Shown here piece after piece: positions 53,776-63,568 of a stretch of 64,000 nt of DNA. The notes below the pieces were generated by a model that saw nothing but the letters and a program-made list of their open reading frames with translations, did no database searches and was not told the DNA's origin. The stretch is from Gemmatimonadaceae bacterium (GTDB taxonomy: Bacteria > Gemmatimonadota > Gemmatimonadetes > Gemmatimonadales > Gemmatimonadaceae). Location of the stretch: positions 62,001 to 126,000 of the forward strand of contig JAUSJA010000027.1 of the NCBI GenBank assembly GCA_030647905.1. Direction: 5' to 3'. How positions within the stretch are numbered: the first letter of the stretch is position 1; each line of letters starts with the position of its first letter. Position numbers and translations under genes: made by a program.

Positions 53776-55740
53776 ATGGAGCCGCCCGTGCTCACATTCA
53801 CCGCATATCGTTTTCGCGCGTTCGCCATCGGCCTGCTGGTCGCCGCCGCCCCAGCCGCTTTGCCCGCGCAGGTGACGACGCTGCCGAGCGAGACGCCGGC
53901 GACGCTTGTGCCGACGAACGATGGCTTCGACCACACGCGGCGCGACGTCATGATCCCGATGCGCGACGGCGTGAAACTCCATACCGTCATCCTCGTGCCG
54001 AAGGGCGCGCGCCGAGCGCCCATCCTGCTCACGCGCACGCCGTACGACGCAACCGCGCTGACGAGCCACGCCAACAGCGCGCACCTCGGGCCAAACCTCA
54101 ACGGCTACGACAACGCGCTCGATGTCATCCTCGGCGGCGGCTACATCCGCGTCGTGCAGGACGTGCGCGGCAAGTATGGCTCGGAGGGCGACTATGTGAT
54201 GAACCGTCCGCTGCACGGCCCACAGAACCCGACGTCCGTCGACCACGCGACCGATACGTACGACACCATCGACTGGCTCGTGAAGAACATCCCCGAGTCG
54301 AACGGCAACGTCGGCATCCTCGGCATCTCATACGACGGGTTTCTGCCGCTGATGGCCCTCGTGAACCCGCACCCGGCGCTCAAGGTGAGCGTGCCGATGA
54401 ATCCGATGGTTGACGGCTGGATGGGCGACGACTGGTTTCACAACGGCGCATTCCGCCAGCAGAACATGCCGTACATCTACGAGCAAGCCGGGACGCGCGA
54501 CAATTCGGCAAAGTGGTGGAGCACGCACTACGACGACTACGACATGTTTCTGCAGGCGGGCTCGGCAGGCGAGCTTGGACGGCGGCGCGGGCTTGAGCAG
54601 GTCGGCTTCTGGCGCAAAGTGCTCGCGCACCCCGCGTACGACGCATTCTGGCAGGACCAGGCGATGGACAAGATGCTCGCGGCGCAGCCACTCAAGGTGC
54701 CGGTGATGCTCGTCCACAGCCTCTGGGACCAGGAGGACATCTACGGCGACATCGCTGTCTACAAGGCGCTTGAGCCGAAGGACACGAACAACGATAAGGT
54801 CTTCCTCGTCCTCGGCCCGTGGCATCACGGCCAGGAGATCAAGGACGGCTCATCGTTAGGCGCGCTCAGGTTCGAGAGCAACACGTCGCTCACCTTCCAG
54901 CGCGAGGTGCTGCGCCCGTTCCTCGATCACTACCTGAAGGACGAGGCGCCAAAGGCCGACGTCGCGCCGGTGACCGCTTTCGAGACCGGGACCAACACGT
55001 GGCGCCGGCTGACGGCGTGGCCGGCCGGGTGCGCCAGCGGGTGCACCGTGCGCGCGACACCGCTCTACCTGCAGCCGCGCCTCAAGCTGGCCTTCGCGGC
55101 GCCTGACGCTGGCGGTCCCGCCTACGACGAGTACGTCTCCGATCCGGCGAAGCCCGTACCGTTTCGCGCACGCCCCACGCGCCCCACCGGCTACGACAAC
55201 GGCCTGACGTGGTCTGAGTGGCTCGTCGACGACCAGCGTGAAGCGTCGGGACGCCCCGACGTCCTCGCCTTCACTTCGGACGCGCTCACGGAGCCAGTCA
55301 AGGTCAGCGGCCAGGCCATCGCCAACCTCGTTGCGTCGACCGACGGCACCGACGCCGACTGGGTCGTGAAGCTGATCGACGTTTACCCCGACGAGGTCGC
55401 CGCGCAGCCAGCGATGGGTGGCTATCAGCTCATGGTTGCCGCCGACATCTTCCGCGGCCGCTATCGCGAGAGCTTTGAGACGGCGAAGCCGATCGAGGCG
55501 AACAGAGCGCTGCCGTATCGCTTCGCGTTGCCGACGGCGAACCACGTGTTCTTACCGGGTCACCGCATCATGGTCCAGGTGCAATCGTCGTGGTTCCCGC
55601 TCTACGACCGAAATCCGCAGTCGTTCGTGCCAAACATCTTCTGGGCGAAGCCCGCAGACTATCGGAAGGCGGTGCAGCGGATCTATCACGCTCCGGGGCA
55701 GGCGAGTTACGTGGAGCTGCCGGTGGTTATAGCGCGGTGA
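53776..55740 (+). CDS. Secreted CocE/NonD-family hydrolase (X-Pro peptidase/AEH-like)
   Basis: 654 residues. Signal peptide (about 1-32, LPAQ), then an alpha/beta-hydrolase domain of the S15/CocE group with catalytic Ser in GILGISYDG, Asp in LWDQEDIYGD and His in LGPWHHGQ, and a C-terminal jelly-roll domain (about 440-654). Such enzymes act on ester or amide bonds: alpha-amino acid esters, cocaine-like esters, X-Pro peptides. The C-terminal part has a second, frameshifted copy at 57679-58137. A downstream outer-membrane protein gene follows on the same strand. Confidence 0.92.
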   Translation: MEPPVLTFTAYRFRAFAIGLLVAAAPAALPAQVTTLPSETPATLVPTNDGFDHTRRDVMIPMRDGVKLHTVILVPKGARRAPILLTRTPYDATALTSHANSAHLGPNLNGYDNALDVILGGGYIRVVQDVRGKYGSEGDYVMNRPLHGPQNPTSVDHATDTYDTIDWLVKNIPESNGNVGILGISYDGFLPLMALVNPHPALKVSVPMNPMVDGWMGDDWFHNGAFRQQNMPYIYEQAGTRDNSAKWWSTHYDDYDMFLQAGSAGELGRRRGLEQVGFWRKVLAHPAYDAFWQDQAMDKMLAAQPLKVPVMLVHSLWDQEDIYGDIAVYKALEPKDTNNDKVFLVLGPWHHGQEIKDGSSLGALRFESNTSLTFQREVLRPFLDHYLKDEAPKADVAPVTAFETGTNTWRRLTAWPAGCASGCTVRATPLYLQPRLKLAFAAPDAGGPAYDEYVSDPAKPVPFRARPTRPTGYDNGLTWSEWLVDDQREASGRPDVLAFTSDALTEPVKVSGQAIANLVASTDGTDADWVVKLIDVYPDEVAAQPAMGGYQLMVAADIFRGRYRESFETAKPIEANRALPYRFALPTANHVFLPGHRIMVQVQSSWFPLYDRNPQSFVPNIFWAKPADYRKAVQRIYHAPGQASYVELPVVIAR

Positions 55741-55829
55741 GGGCGTTCGTCCCACTGGCGGCCGTTTGCTCTTGTGCCGCGGCGCGCGCGCCCACATATA
55801 ACCAGCAACCCTTACCACGAGGAGTCGGC

Positions 55830-57338
55830 ATGGATCGACCTCTTGTTAGTGCACGGCACGCGATCGTACGGGTCTTGAACCCCATTCTTTGTGTGACGCT
55901 TTGCTGCGGCGTGCTCGCGGTCCCCATCGAAAGCTCGGCACAGGTAGTGACGCCTAAAACATTGCCAGTGCTCCAGGGCGGCCAGTTCGACATGTTTCCG
56001 TCAGCTCGCGCCGGTATGGGCGGGACGACCATTGCCGTTGACGACACTCTGCTCGATCCGTTCGTCAATCCGGCCAAGGCGACGCGTATTGGCGTGAGTC
56101 ACATCTTTGCAGCTCCTTTCTTCCATAGTGTGTCGGGCGCCAGGGGAGGGGGACGGAGCCTCCCCGTTGGCGCTGGTGGATCGTGGGGAGCCTGGTCGGC
56201 GACGGGGCTGTTCACATTTCAGCAGTTGGATCGTGCCGGCCCGACCTGGAACTTGTCGACCAGCGATCGGTCGGCATTCAATCAGTATGTCGCTGGGTCC
56301 ATCGCTCGGCGCCTGACGCCGTCCACCAGCGTCGGGCTTGGCGTTCAGCTCGCGGCCCTCGACGCGATCGACGGCGTCGATCTTCTCTACGCGGGTAGCG
56401 ATCGCATCGAACAGTCCGGCAGCCTGGCCGATTTTCGATTTGGCCTTACGAAAGAAGTTGGCACGGACCGCCATCTCGAGGTCATGCTGGTGCACTCGCG
56501 CACCGACATGCGTCACGATGTCAGGTTTACCACGTGGCGCTGGGATCCGGTTGCCCGCCGCAACATTCGGGAACAGCGCACCGACCTCAACCAGGATCGA
56601 ACCCATATTTGGGGTCTGCACAGCGAGTACTCGCGCCCGGTTGGATCCGAAGGCTGGCATCTGGGCTGGCTCGGCACCGTGAATCGCTTGTCGCACCCCA
56701 GGATTCCCAACTACGTCATCCAGAACATCCCGCGCGATCCCGGCACTACGTACAGCTTCAACGCTGGTGCGGGAATTGGCCGCTCGGTGCGCGGAACTTC
56801 CTTCGCCGCCGATCTGATCTATGAGCCGATGTTTGCAGACACCTGGGCAGACGCGGCGACAGAAACCGCCGTTATTGGTGGCGGAACGATCAAGGCCGGT
56901 GCGAAGACGGTTGAAAACACCTTTCGCTTCGCCAACATCAAGATGCGTCTGGGTGCGGGGCGGGATATCGTGATCCGCCGCGAGGGGAGCACGGTCCTCG
57001 GCTACCAGGTGGGACTTGGACTGTACGCGATCAACTACCGGCTGCAACAAGCCAATCATGTGCAGCGGACGTTCCGCACGCAACGCGAAGACTGGGTAGA
57101 GTGGTCGCCGACTCTTGGCCTCCGCCTCCGCTCGCGAGACCTGGACGTGCTGTACAATTTCTCGCTCACTTGCGGCCCCGGCGCTTGCGGTCAAACCCAA
57201 GGGGGCGGCCAAGTCTTTGGGACCCCGGACATCCTGCGCACCGCAGGCGGAATCATCGCCGCGCCAAGCGGTGAGCTTTTCATGCAGAGTGGCACACTCA
57301 AGATCCACAAGCTCACCATCTTGCTACCTGTCCGTTAA
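55830..57338 (+). CDS. Outer-membrane beta-barrel-like protein, unknown
   Basis: 502 residues with a signal peptide (about 1-35, SSAQ) and a series of amphipathic, aromatic strands; near the N-terminus is the conserved MGGTTIAVDDTLLDPFVNPAK stretch, which resembles the start of UPF0164/PorV-like membrane proteins. No Cys/His clusters. Function unknown. The ATG at 55830 follows a GAGGAG site. A long hairpin follows the stop codon. Confidence 0.8.
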   Translation: MDRPLVSARHAIVRVLNPILCVTLCCGVLAVPIESSAQVVTPKTLPVLQGGQFDMFPSARAGMGGTTIAVDDTLLDPFVNPAKATRIGVSHIFAAPFFHSVSGARGGGRSLPVGAGGSWGAWSATGLFTFQQLDRAGPTWNLSTSDRSAFNQYVAGSIARRLTPSTSVGLGVQLAALDAIDGVDLLYAGSDRIEQSGSLADFRFGLTKEVGTDRHLEVMLVHSRTDMRHDVRFTTWRWDPVARRNIREQRTDLNQDRTHIWGLHSEYSRPVGSEGWHLGWLGTVNRLSHPRIPNYVIQNIPRDPGTTYSFNAGAGIGRSVRGTSFAADLIYEPMFADTWADAATETAVIGGGTIKAGAKTVENTFRFANIKMRLGAGRDIVIRREGSTVLGYQVGLGLYAINYRLQQANHVQRTFRTQREDWVEWSPTLGLRLRSRDLDVLYNFSLTCGPGACGQTQGGGQVFGTPDILRTAGGIIAAPSGELFMQSGTLKIHKLTILLPVR

Positions 57339-57342
57339 GCAC

Positions 57343-57396
57343 GTAGCGAACGATGGGGAGAAGAACCATCCGGTTCCTCTCCCCATCGTTCGCTAC
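57343..57396 (+). terminator. 25-bp hairpin after the outer-membrane gene (terminator-like)
   Basis: Arms GTAGCGAACGATGGGGAGAA... and its complement (one mismatch) enclose the loop ATCC. It immediately follows the stop codon at 57338 but is not followed by a T run, so it may stabilise the mRNA end rather than end transcription by itself. Confidence 0.65.
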
Positions 57397-57433
57397 CTGA
57401 TCGAGGCTCACTAATTTGCGGCGCTACATCCAA

Positions 57434-57475
57434 TGACCCGGGCGGGTCTCGAACCCGCGACCTACGGATTAAAAG
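57434..57475 (-). repeat. Attachment-like copy of tRNA-Lys 3' end (left repeat)
   Basis: 42 bases identical to 60247-60288 within the intact tRNA-Lys gene, covering the discriminator base, acceptor 3' strand, T-arm and anticodon loop. The match starts at the 3' end of the tRNA and stops within the anticodon region, the classic att core of tRNA-integrating elements. To its right, the sequence to about 57678 holds no recognised gene. Confidence 0.9.
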
Positions 57476-57678
57476 AAATGAGGCCCACAACACCCCCTAC
57501 AGAGGGGCGATAGCACCGGAAATAATGAAATGTCTGTCCAATGTCTGACAGGCTCAATCTTATCGAAGTCTCGGAGGTTTCCCGAAGTGGCGGCGTAATA
57601 ACGTTCCGTCCTTCTTTTCTATTTCCCACACCGGGCCAAGATTTGCCGGAGGCAGGTTGCCGGGGAAGAAATCCGGGG

Positions 57679-58137
57679 AACGGACGGAGCCGGTCAAGAT
57701 CAGCGGCCAGGCCATCGCCAACCTCGTTGCGTCGACCGACGGCACCGACGCCGACTGGGTCGTGAAGCTGATCGACGTTTACCCAGACGAGGTCGCCGCG
57801 CAGCCAGCGATGGGTGGCTATCAGCTCATGGTTGCCGCCGACATCTTCCGCGGCCGCTATCGCGAGAGCTTTGAGACGGCGAAGCCGAATCGAGGCGAAC
57901 ACAGCGCTGCCGTATCGCTTCGCGCTGCCGACGGCGAACCACGTGTTCCTACCTGGTCACCGCATCATGGTCCAGGTGCAATCGTCGTGGTTCCCGCTCT
58001 ACGACCGAAATCCGCAGTCGTTCGTGCCGAACATCTTCTGGGCGAAGCCCGGAGACTATCGCAAGGCAGTGCAGCGGATCTATCACGCTCCGGGGCAGGC
58101 AAGCTATGTGGAGCTGCCGATGGTCGTTGCGCGGTGT
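57679..58137 (+). pseudogene. Frameshifted duplicate of CocE hydrolase C-terminus
   Basis: The segment is nearly identical to 55285-55740, the last ~150 codons of the hydrolase at 53776-55740. An extra A near 57889 (GCCGAATCGAGG versus GCCGATCGAGG in the first copy) breaks the frame. The 5' part is absent. It must be a duplication remnant carried inside the tRNA-Lys islet, and cannot be a working enzyme. Confidence 0.85.
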
Positions 58138-58244
58138 GAGGCCGCGTGCGGCGCCCGGAACCCCGCTTCAGTCATTTCTGCTCGGGTAGAAGGAACTCCA
58201 ATCTGGGCGCTCCTGCGGAGATTAGCCGGCGCCCAGTCGACCCT

Positions 58245-58637
58245 CTATTCCGTCGTTTTGCCGTCGAAGTGTTCGTCGTCCTTCTCCGCGTCGGCGCGGG
58301 TATGGTGGACAACGCCGTCCCGATGATTCGGCGGCGCATAGAGCGTATAGAGCTTCAGTGGAGCACTGCCGGTATTGATGATGTTGTGATTTGCCCCGGC
58401 CGGGACGAGCACGGCGAAGCCCGCGCGGATCGGCGTCCGAACGCCATTGAGAACCGCCTCACCGGTCCCCTCCTCCACGCGAAAGAACTGGTCGAGCTTG
58501 TGGACTTCCGCCCCGATCTCTTCCTTGGGCTTCAACGCCATGACGACGAGCTGGCAGTTCTTTGCCGTATAAAGCACCCGGCGAAACTCGTCATTCTTGA
58601 CGGCGAGACCCTCGATGTCTTTCACAAAGCCTTTCAT
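58245..58637 (-). CDS. Cupin-domain protein
   Basis: 130 residues. A double-stranded beta-helix cupin: the first motif H-x-x-x-x-F-x-V-E-x-G is seen as GAEVHKLDQFFRVEEGTGEAV and the second as PAGANHNIINTG, so a metal site is likely. The role is unknown; in this setting it may scavenge or bind a ligand for the neighbouring peroxidase. It lies 46 bases downstream of the diheme protein gene, GGGGGAGGAG upstream of its ATG. Confidence 0.88.
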   Translation of the reverse strand: MKGFVKDIEGLAVKNDEFRRVLYTAKNCQLVVMALKPKEEIGAEVHKLDQFFRVEEGTGEAVLNGVRTPIRAGFAVLVPAGANHNIINTGSAPLKLYTLYAPPNHRDGVVHHTRADAEKDDEHFDGKTTE

Positions 58638-58683
58638 AAACGACTCCTCCCCCGAGTAATCGGCTTCCGCCTCAGCTAGCGGC

Positions 58684-60051
58684 CTACAGCACCCGCATGA
58701 AGGCCACCAGGTCCTTCTTCTCCTGTTCATTGAGCTTCAATTCCAGGACGAGGTTAAAAAACTCCACCGCGTCCTCCAGCGTCAACAGGCGGTCGTCGTG
58801 CAGGTAAGGAGGCGAGTCCTTGATGCCGCGCAGCGGGAAGGTCTTGATCGGGCCGTCGGCCGACGCTTTGCGACCGTTGATCGTGACCTCCTTGAAGAAC
58901 CGCTCCACCTTCAGGTTGTGCATGGTGTTGTCGGTGTAATACGGCGGGGTGTGGCAGCTCGCGCACTGGCCCTTCCCGGAGAAGATTCCCTGGCCGCGCA
59001 TCTCGCTCTCGCTGGCTTTGGCAGGATTGAGCTTGCCGAAGACGTTTAGCTTCGGCGCGGGCGGGAAGTCGAGCAGCGCCTGGAACTCCGCCATGAAATG
59101 CACCTGGCTTCCGCGTTCGAGGACGTTGGTGCCTTTACGCGCCGCGTCGGCCGGGATGCCGTCGAAATAGGCGGCTCGCTGCTCGAACTCGGTGAAGTCC
59201 TCCACGGTCTTCATCGCCCGTTGCGAACCGAACAGGCGCTGAATGTTCAGGCCCCGCAGCGATGGCGTGTCGATCCGATGCCGATGCTCATTCGGCCGAA
59301 TATCGCCAACCGTGTGGGTGGAGGCGTTCGTATGGCCGTTGGCGTGACAGTCGAAGCAGGCCACGCCCTGAGAGGCCTTCAAGCTGCGTCGGTCTTCGAT
59401 GGCGTTGAACTGCTGCTGGGGAAACGGCGTGACCAGCAACCGCAATCCTTCGAGTTGCTTGGGATTGAGGATGTCCTTGAACAACTCGTTGAAGTTGCTG
59501 AGCGTCACGAGTTTCCCTTGCGAGACGTCGCCCAGATCCGGCCTTGTTGTCAGATAGATCGGTGCCGGGAACTCGGGCAGGAAATGATCCGGCAAGTCGA
59601 AGTCAAGGTCGAAGCGAGTCAGATCCCGATCGGTCTGCTTCTTCGTTTCCTCGATTAGGAATTTGGGGAAGATCATACCGCCCGCTTCATGGTGGGGATG
59701 CGGCAACGGAAGAAAGCCGGCCGGCCATAGCTGCTTTTCCTTGACTTCCTCCGGCGACAAGGCGGCGAGTTTCTCCCAGGTCCCCATTCCCGCGGGCAAC
59801 TTGACGCGCACGCCGTCTTGCACCGGCTTGCCGCGCGACATGGCCGTTCCCTTGGCCGGCCGGTCAGCGAGGTCGTAGCGCTGCGCGAGCAAATCCTGTT
59901 GGCGCTTCGCGAACGTCGGTTTCTCCGCTTGAAGGCGTTTTACCAGGGTGGGGAAGTCTTCAGCGACGACCGAAGGTGTCTGCGCGAAGCTGACAACCGC
60001 CGTGGCGGGCAATGCGGCCAGGAACCATCCCATTCGAGACCAAACTGACAT
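58684..60051 (-). CDS. Diheme cytochrome c peroxidase-like protein
   Basis: 455 residues with a signal peptide (about 1-24). Two CxxCH heme sites, CFDCH (232-236) and CASCH (363-367), lie in the second half, as in the CCP/MauG superfamily, but with an N-terminal extension of ~200 residues and no clear peroxidatic motif; a short form of the N-terminal extension contains HPHHEAGGMIFPKFL. It may be a periplasmic peroxidase or electron-transfer protein. Good ribosome site AAGGAG. It forms a unit with the cupin gene and is cargo of the tRNA-Lys islet. Confidence 0.88.
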   Translation of the reverse strand: MSVWSRMGWFLAALPATAVVSFAQTPSVVAEDFPTLVKRLQAEKPTFAKRQQDLLAQRYDLADRPAKGTAMSRGKPVQDGVRVKLPAGMGTWEKLAALSPEEVKEKQLWPAGFLPLPHPHHEAGGMIFPKFLIEETKKQTDRDLTRFDLDFDLPDHFLPEFPAPIYLTTRPDLGDVSQGKLVTLSNFNELFKDILNPKQLEGLRLLVTPFPQQQFNAIEDRRSLKASQGVACFDCHANGHTNASTHTVGDIRPNEHRHRIDTPSLRGLNIQRLFGSQRAMKTVEDFTEFEQRAAYFDGIPADAARKGTNVLERGSQVHFMAEFQALLDFPPAPKLNVFGKLNPAKASESEMRGQGIFSGKGQCASCHTPPYYTDNTMHNLKVERFFKEVTINGRKASADGPIKTFPLRGIKDSPPYLHDDRLLTLEDAVEFFNLVLELKLNEQEKKDLVAFMRVL

Positions 60052-60246
60052 GGCGGACTCCTTCTGAATGTGTCGAAGTGATGAGACTTTCAATCGTATA
60101 TCCCGTCCGGAGGCGGCGCAGTCGGGGAAATCGGCTCTCAGGGGGAAGTCGCGGCGCAGTCGGTGAGGTTCTCTTGAGAGCCCGCTTCGCTCACCAACCG
60201 CATAGATAGCCGCACAGGGGGTTCCCCACTGCGAGCCTAAGGTTAG

Positions 60247-60319
<73 letters not shown>

Positions 60320-60444
60320 TCGTTGTGATTCGCTGATTCTACAACGTTGACCCGTGCGATGGCTACTGGCGCGTCACCTCAGTTTCCGCAATTGTCACAA
60401 AACCCCCCTCGCCGCCGTAGGTTTCCGGAGCGACACTCAACCCA

Positions 60445-60714
60445 ATGAAAATGACAACTGCGAACTCCAGCTCCTCCCCGCATGCCGAGGAGCACAAGGT
60501 CAGTGCCGACAAGCTCCTCGAGAAGGTCAAGCAGATCATACGCGAGGGAAATGCGCGCAAGATCAGCATCCGCAACGACGCGGGCAAAAGCTTGATGGAA
60601 ATCCCTCTCACGATGGGCGTCATCGGCGTGGTGCTCGCCCCGGTGTGGATCGCCATCGGCACGATCGCCGCACTCGCCGGACACTATACCATCGTCGTCG
60701 AGAAGCGCACATGA
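60445..60714 (+). CDS. DUF4342 protein
   Basis: 89 residues. Conserved DUF4342 pattern: a helix with EEHKVSADKLLEKVKQIIREGNARKI, then strands (ISIRNDAGKSLMEIPLTMGVIG) and a hydrophobic helix ending TIVVEKRT. Function unknown; often near cell-envelope or protease genes. Its stop TGA overlaps the ATG of the M16 metallopeptidase (ATGATG), implying coupled translation and perhaps a common membrane role. Confidence 0.88.
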   Translation: MKMTTANSSSSPHAEEHKVSADKLLEKVKQIIREGNARKISIRNDAGKSLMEIPLTMGVIGVVLAPVWIAIGTIAALAGHYTIVVEKRT

Positions 60715-63560
60715 TGTCTATTCGAGCTCTCTCACTCCCGGCGCTGCTTCTTCTCGCGGCCCCGGCTGTCGCGCAACAGACCGCACCCGTGCCGGCTGCC
60801 ACTCCGGTATCCCTCTCGACCCAGCTTCCGGTTGACCGGAAGGTCCGCATTGGCACTCTGCCAAACGGCATCCGCTATTACATCCGGCAGAACACGCGCC
60901 CCGAGAAGCGGGCCGAGCTACGGCTGGTGGTGAACGCTGGCTCCGTCCTCGAAAACCAGAGCCAGCTCGGCCTCGCGCACTTCCTCGAGCACACGGCGTT
61001 CAACGGCACGACGCACTTCGCAAAGAACGATCTCATCAAGTACCTCGAGTCCATCGGCGTTCGATTCGGAGCCGACCTGAACGCGTACACGAGCTTCGAC
61101 GAGACGGTCTACATCCTTCCGATCCCGACCGACACAGCGCGGATCGTGGATCAGGCCTTCACGATCCTCGAGGATTGGGCGCACGGCCAGACCTTCAACC
61201 CCACCGAAGTCGCCAACGAGCGTGGCGTGGTCCGCGAGGAATGGCGCGGCAGGAAAGGCGCCGGCGACAGAATGCTGCAGCAATGGCTTCCCGTTGCGTT
61301 CAAGGGATCGCGATACGCCGAGCGGCTGCCGATCGGTACCGAGCAGAGCATAATGGCGGCGACACCCGCCAAGCTCCGCGCGTTCTATCGCGACTGGTAT
61401 CGCCCCGACCTCATGGCGGTCATTGCGGTCGGCGATTTCGATCCCGTTGCGATCGAGGCGAAGATCAGAGAGCATTTCTCCAGGCTGCCGAAGGCCGTCA
61501 ACGCGCCGCGCCGCACGATGTACGACGTTCCCTCAAACAGGGACCCCATCGTCGCCATCGCCAGCGATAAGGAAGCGACGAACTCGAGCGTCAATCTCAT
61601 GTACAAGCTTCCCGCAACGAGCGTGAAGACGGTCGGCGATTACCGCACGATGCTGATGGAGCGACTCTATCTCCAGATGCTCAACAGCCGCTTCTCCGAG
61701 ATCAGCGAGAAGCCGGACGCACCGTTTCTCGGCGCGGGAGCATCGAAGGGAGGCTTCTTCGCCCGCACCACCGAGGCGTTCACTCTCGCCGCGAACGTGA
61801 AGGACGGCGGAGTCGAGCGAGCAACCGAAGCGCTCCTCACCGAATCGCGCCGCGTGGACCAGTTCGGATTCCTGCAGTCCGAGCTCGACCGCGTGAAGCA
61901 GAACGTTCTCCGCTCCTACGAACGCTCGTACGCCGAGCGCGACAAGACGCAGTCGGGCTCGTTCGTCGAGGAGTACATCGGCAACTACCTCGAGACCGAA
62001 GCGATCCCCGGCATCGAGTACGAATACAAGCTCGCGCAGGATCTTCTGCCGACGATCACCCTGGCCGAGGTGAACAATCTCGCGAAGCGGTGGATAACGG
62101 ACGAGAATCGCGTGATCATCGCGCAGACTCCGATCAAGGAAAGCGTCCCTGTTCCGACGAAGAGCGGAATTCTCGCCGCGTTCGATCGCGCCGCCAAATC
62201 AACGATCGCAGCGTGGACGGAGAATCTCTCGGAGGACAAACTGATCGCCACCGCGCCAGCGGCGGGAAAGATCATCTCATCGAAGCCGATCTCGAGCATC
62301 GGTGCAACCGAGTGGACGCTCTCCAACGGAGCGCGCGTCATCGTCAAACCGACGGACTTCAAGGACGACCAGGTGCTCTTCTCGGCGTACAGCGCCGGCG
62401 GCACGTCGCTGGTCAGCGATCCTGACTTCATCTCGGCAGCGCTCTCATCGCAGGTGATGAGCCTGGGCGGGCTGGGAAGCTTCAGCCGCATTGATCTCAT
62501 GAAGAAGCTCACCGGCAAGGCCGCGTCCGTCAGTCCGGTGATCGGCGAGTTCACTGAAGGCCTCAGCGGCAGCAGCTCGCCCAAGGACATCGAGACGATG
62601 TTCCAGCTCATCTATCTCGATTTCACGGCGCCGCGCCTCGACACCGTGGTGTTCGCGACATTCCGTGGACAGGCAGCGACATTCCTCGCGAATCGCGGCC
62701 TTTCGCCCGAGGCGGTGTTCTCGGACACGGTGCAGGTGACGCTCGCGCAGCACGCCTTCCGCGCGCGGCCGATGACCCCGGCGGTATTCAACGAGGTGAA
62801 TCCGGACAGGGCACTCACGTTCTACAAGGATCGCTTCGCGAACGCCGGCGACTTCACGTTCGTTCTGGTCGGCAACGTGGACACTGTGGCAATCAAGCCG
62901 CTCGTGGAGACTTATCTCGCTTCACTGCCCGGCACCGGAAGAGTCGAGAAGGCGCGCGACAACGGCATCACGCGGCCGAAGGGCATCGTGCAGAGAGTCG
63001 TGCGGAAAGGGACCGAGCCGAAGGCGAATACCATTTTCGCCTTCACCGGGCCGTGCACGTACTCGCCGGAGAACCGGCTCACGCTGCGCGCGCTCAACAC
63101 GCTGATGCAGACGCGCCTGAACGAGACGCTGCGCGAGAAGCTTGGCGGGACCTACAGTCCTGGCGTCGGCGGAGGCTGCTCGCGCGAACCGCGCCAGGAG
63201 TACACGATCCAGATCTCGTACGGATCGTCGCCCGAAAACGTGGAAACTCTCTCCAGCGCCGTGTTCGCCCTGATTGACAGTCTCAAGGCCCAGCCTCCTT
63301 CCGTCGCTGACGTGGACAAGGTGAAGGAGGAGATCCTTCGGTCACGCGAAGTCGAAGTGAAGACCAACCCCTACTGGATCACCAACATCGCCGCACGCGA
63401 TCAGGCAGGAGAGGATCTCAGCGGACTCGGCTCGGCGTACGACGAGATGGTGAAGCGACTCACGCCGGCAATGATTCAACAGGCAGCGAAGACGTACTTC
63501 AACACCGCGAACTACGCGCGATTCGTTCTGCTCCCGGAGAATCAGGGCGCGACGAAATAG
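60711..63560 (+). CDS. Secreted M16-family zinc metallopeptidase
   Basis: 949 residues. A signal peptide (about 1-22, AVAQQ) is followed by the inverted zinc motif HFLEH (90-94, His-x2-Glu-His) with the distal Glu near 176 (NERGVVREE). The fold then repeats three more M16 domains, the second pair inactive, as in pitrilysin/insulysin-type enzymes of about 100 kDa. It degrades peptides in the periplasm or outside. The start is the first of two Met codons overlapping the DUF4342 stop. Confidence 0.95.
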   Translation: MMSIRALSLPALLLLAAPAVAQQTAPVPAATPVSLSTQLPVDRKVRIGTLPNGIRYYIRQNTRPEKRAELRLVVNAGSVLENQSQLGLAHFLEHTAFNGTTHFAKNDLIKYLESIGVRFGADLNAYTSFDETVYILPIPTDTARIVDQAFTILEDWAHGQTFNPTEVANERGVVREEWRGRKGAGDRMLQQWLPVAFKGSRYAERLPIGTEQSIMAATPAKLRAFYRDWYRPDLMAVIAVGDFDPVAIEAKIREHFSRLPKAVNAPRRTMYDVPSNRDPIVAIASDKEATNSSVNLMYKLPATSVKTVGDYRTMLMERLYLQMLNSRFSEISEKPDAPFLGAGASKGGFFARTTEAFTLAANVKDGGVERATEALLTESRRVDQFGFLQSELDRVKQNVLRSYERSYAERDKTQSGSFVEEYIGNYLETEAIPGIEYEYKLAQDLLPTITLAEVNNLAKRWITDENRVIIAQTPIKESVPVPTKSGILAAFDRAAKSTIAAWTENLSEDKLIATAPAAGKIISSKPISSIGATEWTLSNGARVIVKPTDFKDDQVLFSAYSAGGTSLVSDPDFISAALSSQVMSLGGLGSFSRIDLMKKLTGKAASVSPVIGEFTEGLSGSSSPKDIETMFQLIYLDFTAPRLDTVVFATFRGQAATFLANRGLSPEAVFSDTVQVTLAQHAFRARPMTPAVFNEVNPDRALTFYKDRFANAGDFTFVLVGNVDTVAIKPLVETYLASLPGTGRVEKARDNGITRPKGIVQRVVRKGTEPKANTIFAFTGPCTYSPENRLTLRALNTLMQTRLNETLREKLGGTYSPGVGGGCSREPRQEYTIQISYGSSPENVETLSSAVFALIDSLKAQPPSVADVDKVKEEILRSREVEVKTNPYWITNIAARDQAGEDLSGLGSAYDEMVKRLTPAMIQQAAKTYFNTANYARFVLLPENQGATK

Positions 63561-63568
63561 GGGATGAG

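Noticed and set aside
57476-57678. Possible integrase end next to the left tRNA-Lys repeat
   Set aside because: Neither strand shows recombinase residues (Arg...His-x2-Arg...Tyr) before the repeat.
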